NCBI RefSeq assembly: GCF_000714715.1
Contig: NZ_JMFO01000001.1
Location: 1-64,000 of the forward strand
From: Candidatus Magnetobacterium casense
GTDB taxonomy: Bacteria > Nitrospirota > Thermodesulfovibrionia > Thermodesulfovibrionales > Magnetobacteriaceae
Length of the DNA stretch: 64,000 nucleotides
Direction: 5' to 3'
Shown here piece by piece: positions 43,621 to 52,233 of the stretch. The notes under the pieces were generated by a model. That model had not been told where the DNA came from. It ran no database searches and saw only the letters and a list, made by a program, of their open reading frames with translations. The first letter of the stretch is position 1; each line of letters starts with the position of its first letter. Made by a program: the position numbers and the translations under genes.

Positions 43621-45648
43621 ATGTCTGAGCTTGTAACCGTAAAGATAAATGGCAGCCTGCACAAGGTACCAGCGGGTATGAACCTCATAGAGGCTACCGA
43701 GACCGTGGGGGTGCATATCCCCAACTTCTGCTACCTCAAGGGGATGAAGGGCATCGGGGCCTGCCGCATGTGCGTGGTAGAGGTAAATGGCAAAACGATG
43801 ACCGCCTGCATTATGAAGACCAAGGAAGGCATGGAGATCGTAACCGAAAGCGAGCGCCTCAGCGACATGCGTAAGTTCGTCGTAGACCTGATCCTGTCGA
43901 TGCACCCCCTGGACTGCATGACGTGTACGAAGGCCGGAGTCTGTGAGCTGCAGGATTATGCCTATGCCTTTGCGCTGAAGGAGTCCAATTTTACGCGCAA
44001 GTGCTTTAATTTTGCCATTGACGAGGGCAATCCCTTTATCAAGCGTGACCCGGACTACTGCATCCTGTGCGGACGGTGTGTGCGCGTGTGTAAGGAGCAG
44101 GGCACGGCGGTGCTTGACTTCATGGGAAGGGGCGTCGGTTCTAAGGTAACAACCGCCAACGACCTGCCGCTTCAGCAGTCGGGTTGTACGTTCTGTGGCA
44201 GTTGCGTGGACGTCTGTCCGGTCAACGCGATACTTGAGGCAGACAGGTGGCGAAAGGGCAGGGAGTGGGATTACATCCGGCACAAGTCGGTGTGTCTGTA
44301 CTGCTCAAACGCATGTGACCTTAATGTCAGTACGTTAAAGGGCAACATCGTCATGATACGTGCAGGAGCAGACGATGGACGGGCGGATTACTTCACCTGT
44401 GCCACGGGGCGTTTTGGCTTTGACAGTTTGATTGCCGATACGCGCATTCTTTTGCCGATGAAGCGTGTTGATGGCAAGTTGGTAGACACCACCTGGGATG
44501 ACGCCCTGCAGTTGGCCGCCTCCAAGCTCAAGGAGTCCGGCAGCGGGGGGTGCGACCCCCAGCGTCAAAGTGGTATCGTCGCCAACGGTGCCATCACCAA
44601 CGAGGAGGCTGCGGCGTTGAGTGCCTTGGCCGTCGGAGCGGGTGTAGCAAACGTTGATACCACCGTGAGTCTGTACGGCGATGAGGCGTCGCTGTTGGGT
44701 GCGGCGGTTGACCCCGAAGATGCCGACCTCTTTGTCGTGGCCGGATTGGCGCCAAATCAGTGGGAGCGCAATCTGCCCGCCCTCGATGCCTTCCTGCGCA
44801 CCAAGGCCGAACGAAAGGCCAAGCTCATCGTTATCAGCGCCGGGGACGTCAAGATCAGTGACGCAGCCGACGTGGTGATAAAGGCCGATGAGGCAGAGGG
44901 TCTCAAGGCGTTGGCATCCGCCCTTGCGGCGAAGGGATTGTCCCTGCCGTCGGGGATTGACGTTGCCGGTGCCTCCGTAACAGAGGAAGTTGATCGTGCG
45001 GCGGAGCTTTACAAGGCGGCGGTTAATCCGGTGTTGTTGGCCTCCCCTGACCTATTTGCTGCGGCTGTCAGCGTAGCGGCGATCAAGGGTGCGGCCTTGT
45101 CGATACCGGTTGAGGCAAATGCCAAGGGCGTGTTGCTCATGGGGCTTACTCCCAAGGGGCAGTCGTATGACAGTATGCTCAGTGGCGGGGTCAAGGTGTT
45201 ATTTGCTGCCGGTGAGTTGCCCACGGTAAAGAGGCCGTCGGTGGACTTCTTCATCCTGGCTGCCACGCACATGTCCGATCTGGCGCGGCAGGCTGATCTG
45301 TTGTTGCCTGCTGCGGCGTATCTTGAGGACAGTGGCTCGATTGTGGATTACGCCGGCAGGCTCAAGAAGATGGCAAAGGCGGTTGAGCCTCCTGATGATG
45401 TCAGGACGATGGCGTCTATAATCGGCGACATAGCCAAGGCTTGTGGTTTGGATGGCAAGGCCTCGGATGTTGAGGCACTCTACAAGGCTAACTTAAAACC
45501 GGCAACACCTGGAGCCTTCAAAAAGCAAGCTCTGCTAAAGGTAGACCCCGTTGAAATGCTTAAAGTATTGAACACTAATGTGGTCAATGGCTCGCGGCTA
45601 TTATGGCTACAGGAAACAGAAAAAGCACTGGCCTGCGCGCAGGTATAG
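43621..45648 (+). CDS. NuoG-like iron-sulfur/molybdopterin-fold subunit
   Basis: A 675-residue protein: an N-terminal [2Fe-2S] domain (CYLKGMKGIGACRMC), the His-Cys cluster region (HPLDCMTCTKAGVCELQDYA), two ferredoxin clusters (CILCGRCVRVCKEQG and CTFCGSCVDVCPVNA), then a molybdopterin-oxidoreductase-like domain opening VCLYCSNACDLNV. That last domain is shortened (about 400 residues) and rich in Ala, so it probably has no cofactor, as in NuoG. No H-cluster motif is present, so it is not a hydrogenase. Strong AAGGAG before the ATG. Last gene of the acs operon. Confidence 0.88.
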   Translation: MSELVTVKINGSLHKVPAGMNLIEATETVGVHIPNFCYLKGMKGIGACRMCVVEVNGKTMTACIMKTKEGMEIVTESERLSDMRKFVVDLILSMHPLDCMTCTKAGVCELQDYAYAFALKESNFTRKCFNFAIDEGNPFIKRDPDYCILCGRCVRVCKEQGTAVLDFMGRGVGSKVTTANDLPLQQSGCTFCGSCVDVCPVNAILEADRWRKGREWDYIRHKSVCLYCSNACDLNVSTLKGNIVMIRAGADDGRADYFTCATGRFGFDSLIADTRILLPMKRVDGKLVDTTWDDALQLAASKLKESGSGGCDPQRQSGIVANGAITNEEAAALSALAVGAGVANVDTTVSLYGDEASLLGAAVDPEDADLFVVAGLAPNQWERNLPALDAFLRTKAERKAKLIVISAGDVKISDAADVVIKADEAEGLKALASALAAKGLSLPSGIDVAGASVTEEVDRAAELYKAAVNPVLLASPDLFAAAVSVAAIKGAALSIPVEANAKGVLLMGLTPKGQSYDSMLSGGVKVLFAAGELPTVKRPSVDFFILAATHMSDLARQADLLLPAAAYLEDSGSIVDYAGRLKKMAKAVEPPDDVRTMASIIGDIAKACGLDGKASDVEALYKANLKPATPGAFKKQALLKVDPVEMLKVLNTNVVNGSRLLWLQETEKALACAQV

Positions 45649-45654
45649 AGAAGA

Positions 45655-45735
45655 AGAGAAGGTAAGAAAGACAAGGAGGGCGTTTTGTGGCGGGGGTGCC
45701 CCACCCCCTCCGCCCCCTCCTTGACCTCCCCTGCA
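45655..45735 (+). repeat. GC-rich intergenic repeat, copy 7
   Basis: It begins just after the NuoG-like stop with purine-rich GGTAAGAAAGACAAGGAGGG, then CGTTTTGTGGCGGGGGTGCC, CCACCCCCTCCGCCCCCTCC and TTGACCTCCCCTGCAGC. It marks the convergent end between the acs operon and the FHA gene read from the right. Confidence 0.75.
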
Positions 45736-45759
45736 GCACCAAGTAAGGCCAGTGAGGTG

Positions 45760-46194
45760 CTATGCCATCATCACTGTCAGTTCCAGCGCCGAGGACAGGG
45801 TCAGCCTCTGATTGCCCGACAGTGGAACCTTCTTGCCCATTGACAGGCGCACGTCGTCGAGGTATGTTTCGTTTGTCGTGTTGAGGTCTTCGATGTACCA
45901 GGTGCCATCCTCATATGTAAACCTGGCATGTCGCCTGGAGACCGTCTTGTATGGCTCGATAACGTCCGCCCCAACTGCTATGCGACCAACAACATCGCCG
46001 TCGCGGACGGTTATGCTGTTGCCATCGCTTGTCGTAAGCAGCAGCGTCGGGCCGGTTTCCGGGACTACTTCTTCAGCAACCGGTCGGGCCTCCTCAACGG
46101 CAACACCGGAGATGTCCCCAAGACAACGCACACACATCACCTCCGTGGGAGCATTTTCGGCATTGCACGTGGGACATACCTTAACAGATGACAA
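45760..46194 (-). CDS. zinc-ribbon FHA domain protein
   Basis: A 144-residue protein. Residues 7-24 form a zinc ribbon (CPTC ... CVRC), then an acidic linker, then an FHA domain at about 55-142 with GRIAVG, the phosphothreonine-binding SRRHARFTYEDG and LNTTNETYLDD. The start is TTG at 46194, supported by GGAGG eight bases upstream and overlapping the radical SAM stop by 14 bases. It is the third gene of a tightly overlapped operon and probably docks the other two proteins onto a phosphorylated partner. Confidence 0.85.
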   Translation of the reverse strand: MSSVKVCPTCNAENAPTEVMCVRCLGDISGVAVEEARPVAEEVVPETGPTLLLTTSDGNSITVRDGDVVGRIAVGADVIEPYKTVSRRHARFTYEDGTWYIEDLNTTNETYLDDVRLSMGKKVPLSGNQRLTLSSALELTVMMA

Positions 46195-46801
46195 CCTGCA
46201 CCGCCTCCATATCCGTCTGCTTGGGAATGCCTATTACATATATACCCGTTGGGGCCTCTACGATCTGGAGCTTTCTCTGGTGTGGTCTTCGCTTTAGGTA
46301 TGAGCTGTATCTGATGCGCAACATTGCATCCTGTGTGATTATGTTGGCGTTCTGGTTGGCGGAGCCTTTCCACACGTAGTCGGTCTCAATTCCCTGCATG
46401 TAGCGTCCGTCAATCAGCACGTCTACAAGCTCCACTATGTACTGATACCGCAACCGTAGGGCGTCAAACTGATACCCGCTGTATAGCATGATATCCGTAA
46501 AGCCGGCATTTCTAATCCCCATGAGCAACTCAAACAAGGCATCCGGCTGGTCAAACGGCTCTCCCCCGGAGATGGTTATACCGTCGGGTTTAGCGTCCCT
46601 GAAGCTGATGACCTCCCGGAGCACGGTGCCTACATTCGTCCTGTATTGCTGCTGCACCTGCCATGTGTGTCGTGCCATGCACCCCTTACACCCAATGGAG
46701 CACCCCTGAAACCATATCCCCACGCGCTCGCCAATCCCCAGCACCTGGACGGGATAGTGGATCAGATTTATGTCAATTGGCTGTCTATCGTTAATTTCCA
46801 T
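46181..46801 (-). CDS. NrdG/activase-like radical SAM protein
   Basis: A 206-residue protein with the radical SAM cluster CSIGCKGC (C34-x3-C38-x2-C41) preceded by GIWFQG, and SAM-binding SGGEPFDQP near 79-87. This is the small activase type, like NrdG, which makes glycyl radicals; no glycyl-radical enzyme or anaerobic ribonucleotide reductase lies in the window. The last about 60 residues (RIRYSSYLKRRPHQRKLQIV and on) are outside the activase core. It overlaps the ATPase gene by 34 bases and the FHA gene by 14, showing strong translational coupling. Its substrate is unknown. Confidence 0.85.
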   Translation of the reverse strand: MEINDRQPIDINLIHYPVQVLGIGERVGIWFQGCSIGCKGCMARHTWQVQQQYRTNVGTVLREVISFRDAKPDGITISGGEPFDQPDALFELLMGIRNAGFTDIMLYSGYQFDALRLRYQYIVELVDVLIDGRYMQGIETDYVWKGSANQNANIITQDAMLRIRYSSYLKRRPHQRKLQIVEAPTGIYVIGIPKQTDMEAVQVVIC

Positions 46802-48621
46802 GACTGTCCTTGTCGTGTAACTTCCGTTATGATCAAACGCTTGCTACCCTGAAGCTCAAACAGTGCCCTCGAAAACGGATTTATAAACGCCGATTCCAGC
46901 TTGTTACCAATACCGCGTCCACCCATCGACAGGTCAGAGCAGGTTATCTCAACCAGGCTTTGATAGGCTCTCTGTGACAGTGTAACGTCGATGCCGTAGA
47001 AGTCCTTTATTTTGTCCAGGACGTTTTGCAGCATCTTGTCCAGTATCAGGGACGCCGCCCCCGCCCTTATGAAGTCAAATACGACGATGTTGTCACCAAT
47101 CCGGTTGAGTATTTCCGGTCTTCCGATGGTGTACGTAAAGAAGTCGCCGATGGCCTGACGTATCTGTGCATTTATGTCCTCGTATGGCATATCGGCACTG
47201 ACGCGCTGGAGCCTCTGACCGGTTTCGGAGGTTTCGTAGATTCCCAGGTTGCTTGTAAAAATAATGAGACTCTCTGAAAAGTACACGGTCTCACCCCGCC
47301 CGGAGGTCAGTCTGCCATCATCGAGGATTTGAAGGAAGATATCGAGTATCTTTGGGTGCGCCTTTTCGATTTCGTCAAAGAGGATGACGCAGAAGGGGTT
47401 GTTTTTAATAGCGTTTGTCAGTTGTCCGCCGACGTCGTATCCGACGTACCCAGGCGGGGAGCCCACAAGCCTCTGATCGGAATGTTCCCTGGCATACTCG
47501 CTCATGTCAAAGCGCAGGTAGCTGGTCTCTGAGCCAAAGAGCAGTGCAGTGATGGCCTTTGCCAGCTCGGTCTTTCCAACGCCGGTGGGACCGGCAAAGA
47601 AGAGTGCCCCCTTTGGTCGTTGCGAGTGCCGTGAGTACTGGCATCCGGAGAGGTTGAACACGGCCCGTCTGATGATGTCGCATGAGCGTTGGACGGCTTC
47701 GTCTTGCCCTTTGACGCGCTCAAGCAGCGTGGCGCAGGAGTTTGCTATCTTTTGCATATCGAGTCTGGACCATGGATTTTCCACGATACCGAGCTTGTAT
47801 GCCTTGATGGCGTCGCTGATCTGTGCAAAGCGCAATTGTTGTCGTCTGGCCATGGCAACAATGGCCACGATTTCGGAGGCAAAGAGGCCGCTTGTCTGGT
47901 CAATGAAGGTTGATATTCCTTCCTGCTGTTTCTGTGCATCGGTCTCCTTAAAGCCGTCGATGGCCTTTGCCAGCGTGTCTATGACGGTCTTTCGGAGGAA
48001 ATAATCCGGCCTGGGGATGTTCAACATCCTTATGCGGGCATTGTCGATAGTGTACCAGGGGGGGATGTCGTTTTCCTTGTCGAGTACCCAGATGACAAGG
48101 TTGAACTTAGGATGCGGGGATTGCCCTGATATGACGGGTGTTGCCCTTTGGGAGAGTCTGAACATCCTGTAAGAGAACTCCTGCATATCATTGGGCGCTA
48201 TGTCGGCGATCCTTGAGGCAAAGTTTAGTATGATGGCGCTGCCGGTCTCCTTTGAAGAGCTCAACAGCTCTGCAATTTCGGCCATCCTGACGGGAGTGGC
48301 AATCAGCGGTGCATCGCCCTTTGTCTGCTCACGGGTAATCTTTTTGAAAACCTCCGGGTCGCCCTCGATGAGCCTGATGCCGTACAGGGGCTCGTAAGCA
48401 AGGATCAGGTTGTAGTCGTTTTCCCTAAGGATTGTCCTTATGTAGTCAGTAAGTCTGAGTGTAGTGATGGTGCCATCTCTAAGCTCAATGGGGTATGCGT
48501 CGTAGACATTGCCCCAGAGCATGAACTGCGGCTTGACAGACATAAACCTGATGATTTCCCGTGCCCATTTAGGCATAACCTCCGGCTTTAAGACCTCACC
48601 CTGATCTACCGAGTTCGACAT
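46768..48621 (-). CDS. Clp/Hsp100-type AAA+ ATPase with a degenerate first module
   Basis: A 617-residue protein. The second half is an intact ClpB/ClpA D2-like module: Walker A GPTGVGKTELAK near 342, Walker B ILFDEIEKAH near 411, pore-loop region GSPPGYVGYD near 385, arginine-finger region GRPEILNRIG near 521. The first half (about 20-290) looks like an AAA+ module that lost its Walker A: GSAIILNFASRIADI stands where Walker B should be and NLVIWVLDKENDIPP where sensor 1 should be. No ClpP-binding loop or N-domain was seen. First gene of the ATPase-radical SAM-FHA operon. Confidence 0.85.
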   Translation of the reverse strand: MSNSVDQGEVLKPEVMPKWAREIIRFMSVKPQFMLWGNVYDAYPIELRDGTITTLRLTDYIRTILRENDYNLILAYEPLYGIRLIEGDPEVFKKITREQTKGDAPLIATPVRMAEIAELLSSSKETGSAIILNFASRIADIAPNDMQEFSYRMFRLSQRATPVISGQSPHPKFNLVIWVLDKENDIPPWYTIDNARIRMLNIPRPDYFLRKTVIDTLAKAIDGFKETDAQKQQEGISTFIDQTSGLFASEIVAIVAMARRQQLRFAQISDAIKAYKLGIVENPWSRLDMQKIANSCATLLERVKGQDEAVQRSCDIIRRAVFNLSGCQYSRHSQRPKGALFFAGPTGVGKTELAKAITALLFGSETSYLRFDMSEYAREHSDQRLVGSPPGYVGYDVGGQLTNAIKNNPFCVILFDEIEKAHPKILDIFLQILDDGRLTSGRGETVYFSESLIIFTSNLGIYETSETGQRLQRVSADMPYEDINAQIRQAIGDFFTYTIGRPEILNRIGDNIVVFDFIRAGAASLILDKMLQNVLDKIKDFYGIDVTLSQRAYQSLVEITCSDLSMGGRGIGNKLESAFINPFSRALFELQGSKRLIITEVTRQGQSWKLTIDSQLT

Positions 48622-48718
48622 ATATATATTATATCATAAAGTACATTGCAAGTACATTGCACAGGGGGACATAGAAGAGCAGTTTTATGCAATGGTGAAT
48701 TTGCACGGCAATCAGGTA

Positions 48719-49006
48719 CTATAAAACAGTGGTGCCGGTGGTGTCAGAAAAGAGCATTTCAAGCAGTTTAGGGATCATTGGTTCTACGATGAAATAACGT
48801 CTCAGCTTACCATCGGGGTAGTAATCGATTACACGGTGGTCTCTGAGTATGGCGAGGTGTTGGGAGAGGTTTGGCTGGCTTACATCGAGAAACTTTTCTA
48901 TGTCGCTTACGCACCTTCCCCCCTTGGTGAGCTGCATAAGTATCCTGATCCGTACAGGGTGCGACACCACTTTCAGCATATCTATCTTCTGCTCCAGGGT
49001 TTTCAT
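48719..49006 (-). CDS. ArsR-family transcriptional regulator
   Basis: A 95-residue winged-helix protein: LKVVSHPVRIRILMQLTKGG, then the recognition region DVSQPNLSQHLAILRDHRVI and the wing YYPDGKLRRYFI. The usual metal-site motif (ELCVCDL) is replaced by RCVSDIEKF, so only one cysteine remains and the effector may not be a metal. ATG at 49006 is used; the TTG just upstream is less likely. It stands alone; no efflux or resistance gene is next to it. The 230 bases to the right hold no recognised gene. Confidence 0.88.
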   Translation of the reverse strand: MKTLEQKIDMLKVVSHPVRIRILMQLTKGGRCVSDIEKFLDVSQPNLSQHLAILRDHRVIDYYPDGKLRRYFIVEPMIPKLLEMLFSDTTGTTVL

Positions 49007-49239
49007 CAATTATACGTGATAGTATACCACTAAGTCCATAAATATGTCATATGGTAACTCAGGCGTGGGTGCATTGTCAAGCCTTTACGCTCGCTCCAGA
49101 GCAGGGCAATCGCATTGCAGACATCCAAATAATCTTCTTTTACACCATACCTGAACCTTGACCTTTGCCCACCATTTATGAGAAGATAAGAAAGTATGAT
49201 AGCGGCAAGGCTTTGTAAAAAAAGCTGGAGGATTATATT

Positions 49240-50358
49240 ATGGACATAGGTGCTATTAAGACTGCGTTACTTAAGCATTCAAAGTGCATGAGGGTCTTAT
49301 ATGCTGAGGACAGTCGCTCTGTAAGGGAGATGATTGCTGATACGTTGAATGATTTTTTTGATGTTGTAGACACGGCTGAAAATGGTGCTGTAGCCATGAA
49401 CATGTACAGAAGTGGATATTACGATATTGTTATCAGTGATATAATCATGCCCGAGCTTGACGGCATCGAGTTGACCAGGAGGATCAAGGAAATCAATCCT
49501 GAGCAGTCGGTGGTGATAACAACCACATGTGATGACGCTAAGTCGATGCAGAAACTAATTAACCTCGGTATTGATAAGTTTGTCATTAAACCTATACACT
49601 TAAAAGATATGCTCCTGAAATTATTGCAAATAACCACCAGGATCAATCAGAGAAAAGAAAACAGCAAGAATATAGTCCTTACAACCAGACTTTCGGCAAT
49701 GACCGAAATCCTGTCAAATATTGCCCACCACTGGAGGCAACCCCTAAACGTTATAGGCCTGAACGTGCAGGAATTGCTTGAACTGGACAACGAAGGTCAG
49801 TTAAATGCACAGACTCTGAAAGAGACCATCGACGGGATAATGGCACTGATCATGTCCATGTCTGATACTATCGATAATTTCAGGAAACACTGTAAGCCAA
49901 CAGAGACAACAGGGGTCTTTAGCATAGTACAGGCCGTTGACAGTGCCATCTTTATCATAAGGGACAACATAGTCTGTAACGGTATAAATCTGATAAAGGT
50001 CTATGATAGAGATACCATGATAACAGGCAATGAGCGGCAGTTTTCCAACGTCCTGATCCTTGAGCTTCTCTGCAACAGCATTGACGCTCTGCTTATGCAA
50101 ATGCCACAAAATCCATGTATCAAGATAGGGGTGACAACCGAAAACGACCGACCTGTCATCACGGTGTTTAATAACGGCGGCGCCATCAGAGATGATATCA
50201 TGGGCAGGATATACGAACCGTACTTCAGCACAAAATCGGTTGGCTCGGGCAGCGGACTGGGCTTGTATCTGGCAAAGATGGCGGTTGAACAAGACTTCAA
50301 AGGCACAATGAACGCTCAAAATATCGATGACGGCGTGGAATTCACGGTAAAGCTGTAA
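49240..50358 (+). CDS. response regulator-histidine kinase hybrid
   Basis: A 372-residue protein with an N-terminal receiver domain (acidic pair in LYAEDSR, phospho-acceptor Asp in DIVISDIIMPELDG, conserved Lys in FVIKP), then a kinase core: H-box NIAHHWRQPLNVIG near 161-174, N-box LELLCNSIDALL, G-boxes GRIYEPYFSTKSVGSGSGLG. Receiver-first hybrids signal without a membrane sensor, so another kinase feeds this one. GCTGGAGG precedes the ATG. The same HWRQP/HQWKQP type of kinase is encoded at 62765-64000. Confidence 0.92.
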   Translation: MDIGAIKTALLKHSKCMRVLYAEDSRSVREMIADTLNDFFDVVDTAENGAVAMNMYRSGYYDIVISDIIMPELDGIELTRRIKEINPEQSVVITTTCDDAKSMQKLINLGIDKFVIKPIHLKDMLLKLLQITTRINQRKENSKNIVLTTRLSAMTEILSNIAHHWRQPLNVIGLNVQELLELDNEGQLNAQTLKETIDGIMALIMSMSDTIDNFRKHCKPTETTGVFSIVQAVDSAIFIIRDNIVCNGINLIKVYDRDTMITGNERQFSNVLILELLCNSIDALLMQMPQNPCIKIGVTTENDRPVITVFNNGGAIRDDIMGRIYEPYFSTKSVGSGSGLGLYLAKMAVEQDFKGTMNAQNIDDGVEFTVKL

Positions 50359-50479
50359 AGAATCTGACGCAATCATATGTTTTTTTACGTGGAGGCAATT
50401 CGCCCCCTTGACAATGGTCAATAATATATTGCACAATAGCAATCGTACTGAATGCGGGCAGCATGGCCCTCTGTAAAGA

Positions 50480-50551
50480 AGGCGCGTAGCTCAGTGGAAG
50501 AGCGCTACCTTGACACGGTAGAGGTCAGGGGTTCGATACCCCTCGTGCCTA
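50480..50551 (+). tRNA. tRNA-Val (anticodon GAC)
   Basis: A 72-base cloverleaf: acceptor AGGCGCG / CGTGCCT, D-arm GCTCAGTGGAAGAGC, anticodon stem CTACC / GGTAG with loop TTGACAC (anticodon GAC), T-arm AGGGGTTCGATACCCCT and discriminator A. The 3' CCA is not encoded. Confidence 0.93.
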
Positions 50552-50633
50552 CTTAATAAATTAACCATATGTATAAATATATAAATGATATTACAGTTAT
50601 ACGAAAAAAGATGATAGAACGCTGAAACAGGAA

Positions 50634-51515
50634 ATGACAGTTATCCAAAAGAAAATATTGTCATACATAGAGAAGATACCGGCGTTATCTCCTACGATTG
50701 CTAGAATAATAGCAATAACGGGAAATGATAATGCTTCGGCTCGTGACCTTGTAAACGCTATAAAGATGGACCCTGTGCTCACGGCCAAGGTGCTCAACCT
50801 TATCAACTCGGCGTACTTTGCCATGCCACAGCAGGTTGTGTCGATCAATCGGGCGATAATCCTCCTGGGGATGAATACCATAAAGAACCTGGCTCTGAGC
50901 GCCGAAGTGCTCTCATCGTTTAACCCTGGTGCGGGGGCATCGTTTAATGTGAACAAATTCTGGGAACATAGCCTCGCATGTGCCGTTGGCTGTAAGCTCA
51001 TCGCTTTACGTGTTATATCGGACCCTGTTAAGCAGGAGGAGTTTTTTATCGCAGGACTGATCCATGATATAGGCAAGATTTTTCTCATAAAGCACTTCCC
51101 CAGGGATTACTTTTCGCTGCTCAAGAAGGTCACTGACTACGAACAGTTGGTGATTAAGGAGAAAAAGTTCTTTACGCTTAATCATTCAGAAATTGGCGGC
51201 CTTATTGCTGACAAGTGGGCGTTGTCGGGCGAACTTGTCAAATCCATACAGCATCACCATGAAAGCACCATGCAGGATGACAGCAAGATGCCTGCTGCCG
51301 TCTATCTGTCTAATCGCTATTGCAAGATCAACGACTATGATGACGGTATCGGTATCCCACAGCCAACGGATTTAACCGATGCCAACTGGCAAAGACTCGG
51401 GTTGTCTGTCGAGGCGGAGAGAGATATCTTCAGTACACTAAAAATCAGGGTTGAAGAGGCAAAGGTATTCTTACAGGTGCGGCATACCAGCGTCGGTGAC
51501 CAACCCCAGAAGTAG
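50634..51515 (+). CDS. HDOD domain signalling protein
   Basis: A 293-residue protein made almost wholly of an HDOD domain: IPALSPTIARIIAIT, MDPVLTAKVLNLINSAYFAM, INRAIILLGMNTIKNLALSA and the later FIAGLIHDIGKIFLI with HSEIGGLIADKWALS. Unlike many HDOD proteins it keeps an HD-like pair (HDIGK), so weak phosphodiesterase activity cannot be excluded. It usually acts in regulatory networks with two-component systems; the hybrid kinase lies upstream. Start ATG 50634. Confidence 0.88.
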   Translation: MTVIQKKILSYIEKIPALSPTIARIIAITGNDNASARDLVNAIKMDPVLTAKVLNLINSAYFAMPQQVVSINRAIILLGMNTIKNLALSAEVLSSFNPGAGASFNVNKFWEHSLACAVGCKLIALRVISDPVKQEEFFIAGLIHDIGKIFLIKHFPRDYFSLLKKVTDYEQLVIKEKKFFTLNHSEIGGLIADKWALSGELVKSIQHHHESTMQDDSKMPAAVYLSNRYCKINDYDDGIGIPQPTDLTDANWQRLGLSVEAERDIFSTLKIRVEEAKVFLQVRHTSVGDQPQK

Positions 51516-51569
51516 AATGATTGGTTTTAAAGACTTGCACACTCACAGATGAATGGAGGAAGGTTATTG

Positions 51570-51983
51570 ATGAAAAGAGTATTGATAATGCTGCTGTTTG
51601 TCCTGCTGTCATGCGGTAAGGATGAGGTGAAAATTACCCCTGATGAGTCAAAGATTGCAGCGTCGGTGATGAATGTAATCGATCAAATCAGACAACTGTA
51701 CCAGGGACACGCCAAGGCTGAACTCAAGGAGTTGTCAACCCCCGAGGGCTATATGGGTTACCTTTCGGCAACGAAGGACTTTGATACAGCTTCTTTGACG
51801 TTTACACCCAAGTGGGTCAATGTTAAGGACTCCACTGTCGAAATCAACGTGGCATGGAAAGGAGTATGGAGAAAGGGTGACGACGTAGTTAACGAACAAG
51901 GTATCTGCATATTCGTCATGACAAGACAGCCCATTAAGCTGCTCCAGATACTAAGGGAAAATCCCTTCAACTATCCCCGATAG
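51570..51983 (+). CDS. small exported lipoprotein
   Basis: A 137-residue protein starting at ATG 51570 (GGAGGA ten bases upstream). The signal peptide MKRVLIMLLFVLLSCG ends in a lipobox with Cys15, so it should be a lipoprotein. The mature part is soluble and has no recognised family; residues TLTFTPKWVNVKDSTVEINV suggest a beta-rich fold. Nothing nearby hints at a role. Confidence 0.7.
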   Translation: MKRVLIMLLFVLLSCGKDEVKITPDESKIAASVMNVIDQIRQLYQGHAKAELKELSTPEGYMGYLSATKDFDTASLTFTPKWVNVKDSTVEINVAWKGVWRKGDDVVNEQGICIFVMTRQPIKLLQILRENPFNYPR

Positions 51984-52065
51984 AATACTCTCAATCCCAT
52001 CGTAGTCAATGTTGCACTGATAACCTGGCAGAACTGTGATATAGTGTCCTTTAGTTGCGCATGGA

Positions 52066-52105
52066 GCTGTCTCTCCTTGACCCCATAATGCTTAACCTTA
52101 TCATC
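52066..52105 (+). repeat. fragment of the GC-rich intergenic repeat (right end only)
   Basis: TCTCTCCTTGACCCCATAAT followed by GCTTAACC is the 3' end of the family seen at 7783 and 23466. The rest of 51984-52233 shows no gene. Confidence 0.55.
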
Positions 52106-52233
52106 ACAGAAATCTTTACAGCGAGAAAATTTTTACATTATTATTCTGGTACTGATGAACACGATTACTCTGTGATGGTTGCATTTTTTATTTTTTCTTT
52201 CTTTACTACTTAGTGTTATACTATTATTCGGTT

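Noticed and set aside
43621-45648. Interpretation of the NuoG-like gene as a formate dehydrogenase or iron-only hydrogenase
   Set aside because: There is no H-cluster cysteine signature and the molybdopterin-like domain is too short and lacks a clear catalytic Cys/Sec context.
49034-49170. Minus-strand frame of about 45 codons (contains EDYLDVCNAIALLWSERKGL)
   Set aside because: No usable start and no recognised family; it could be a decayed gene end but cannot be supported.
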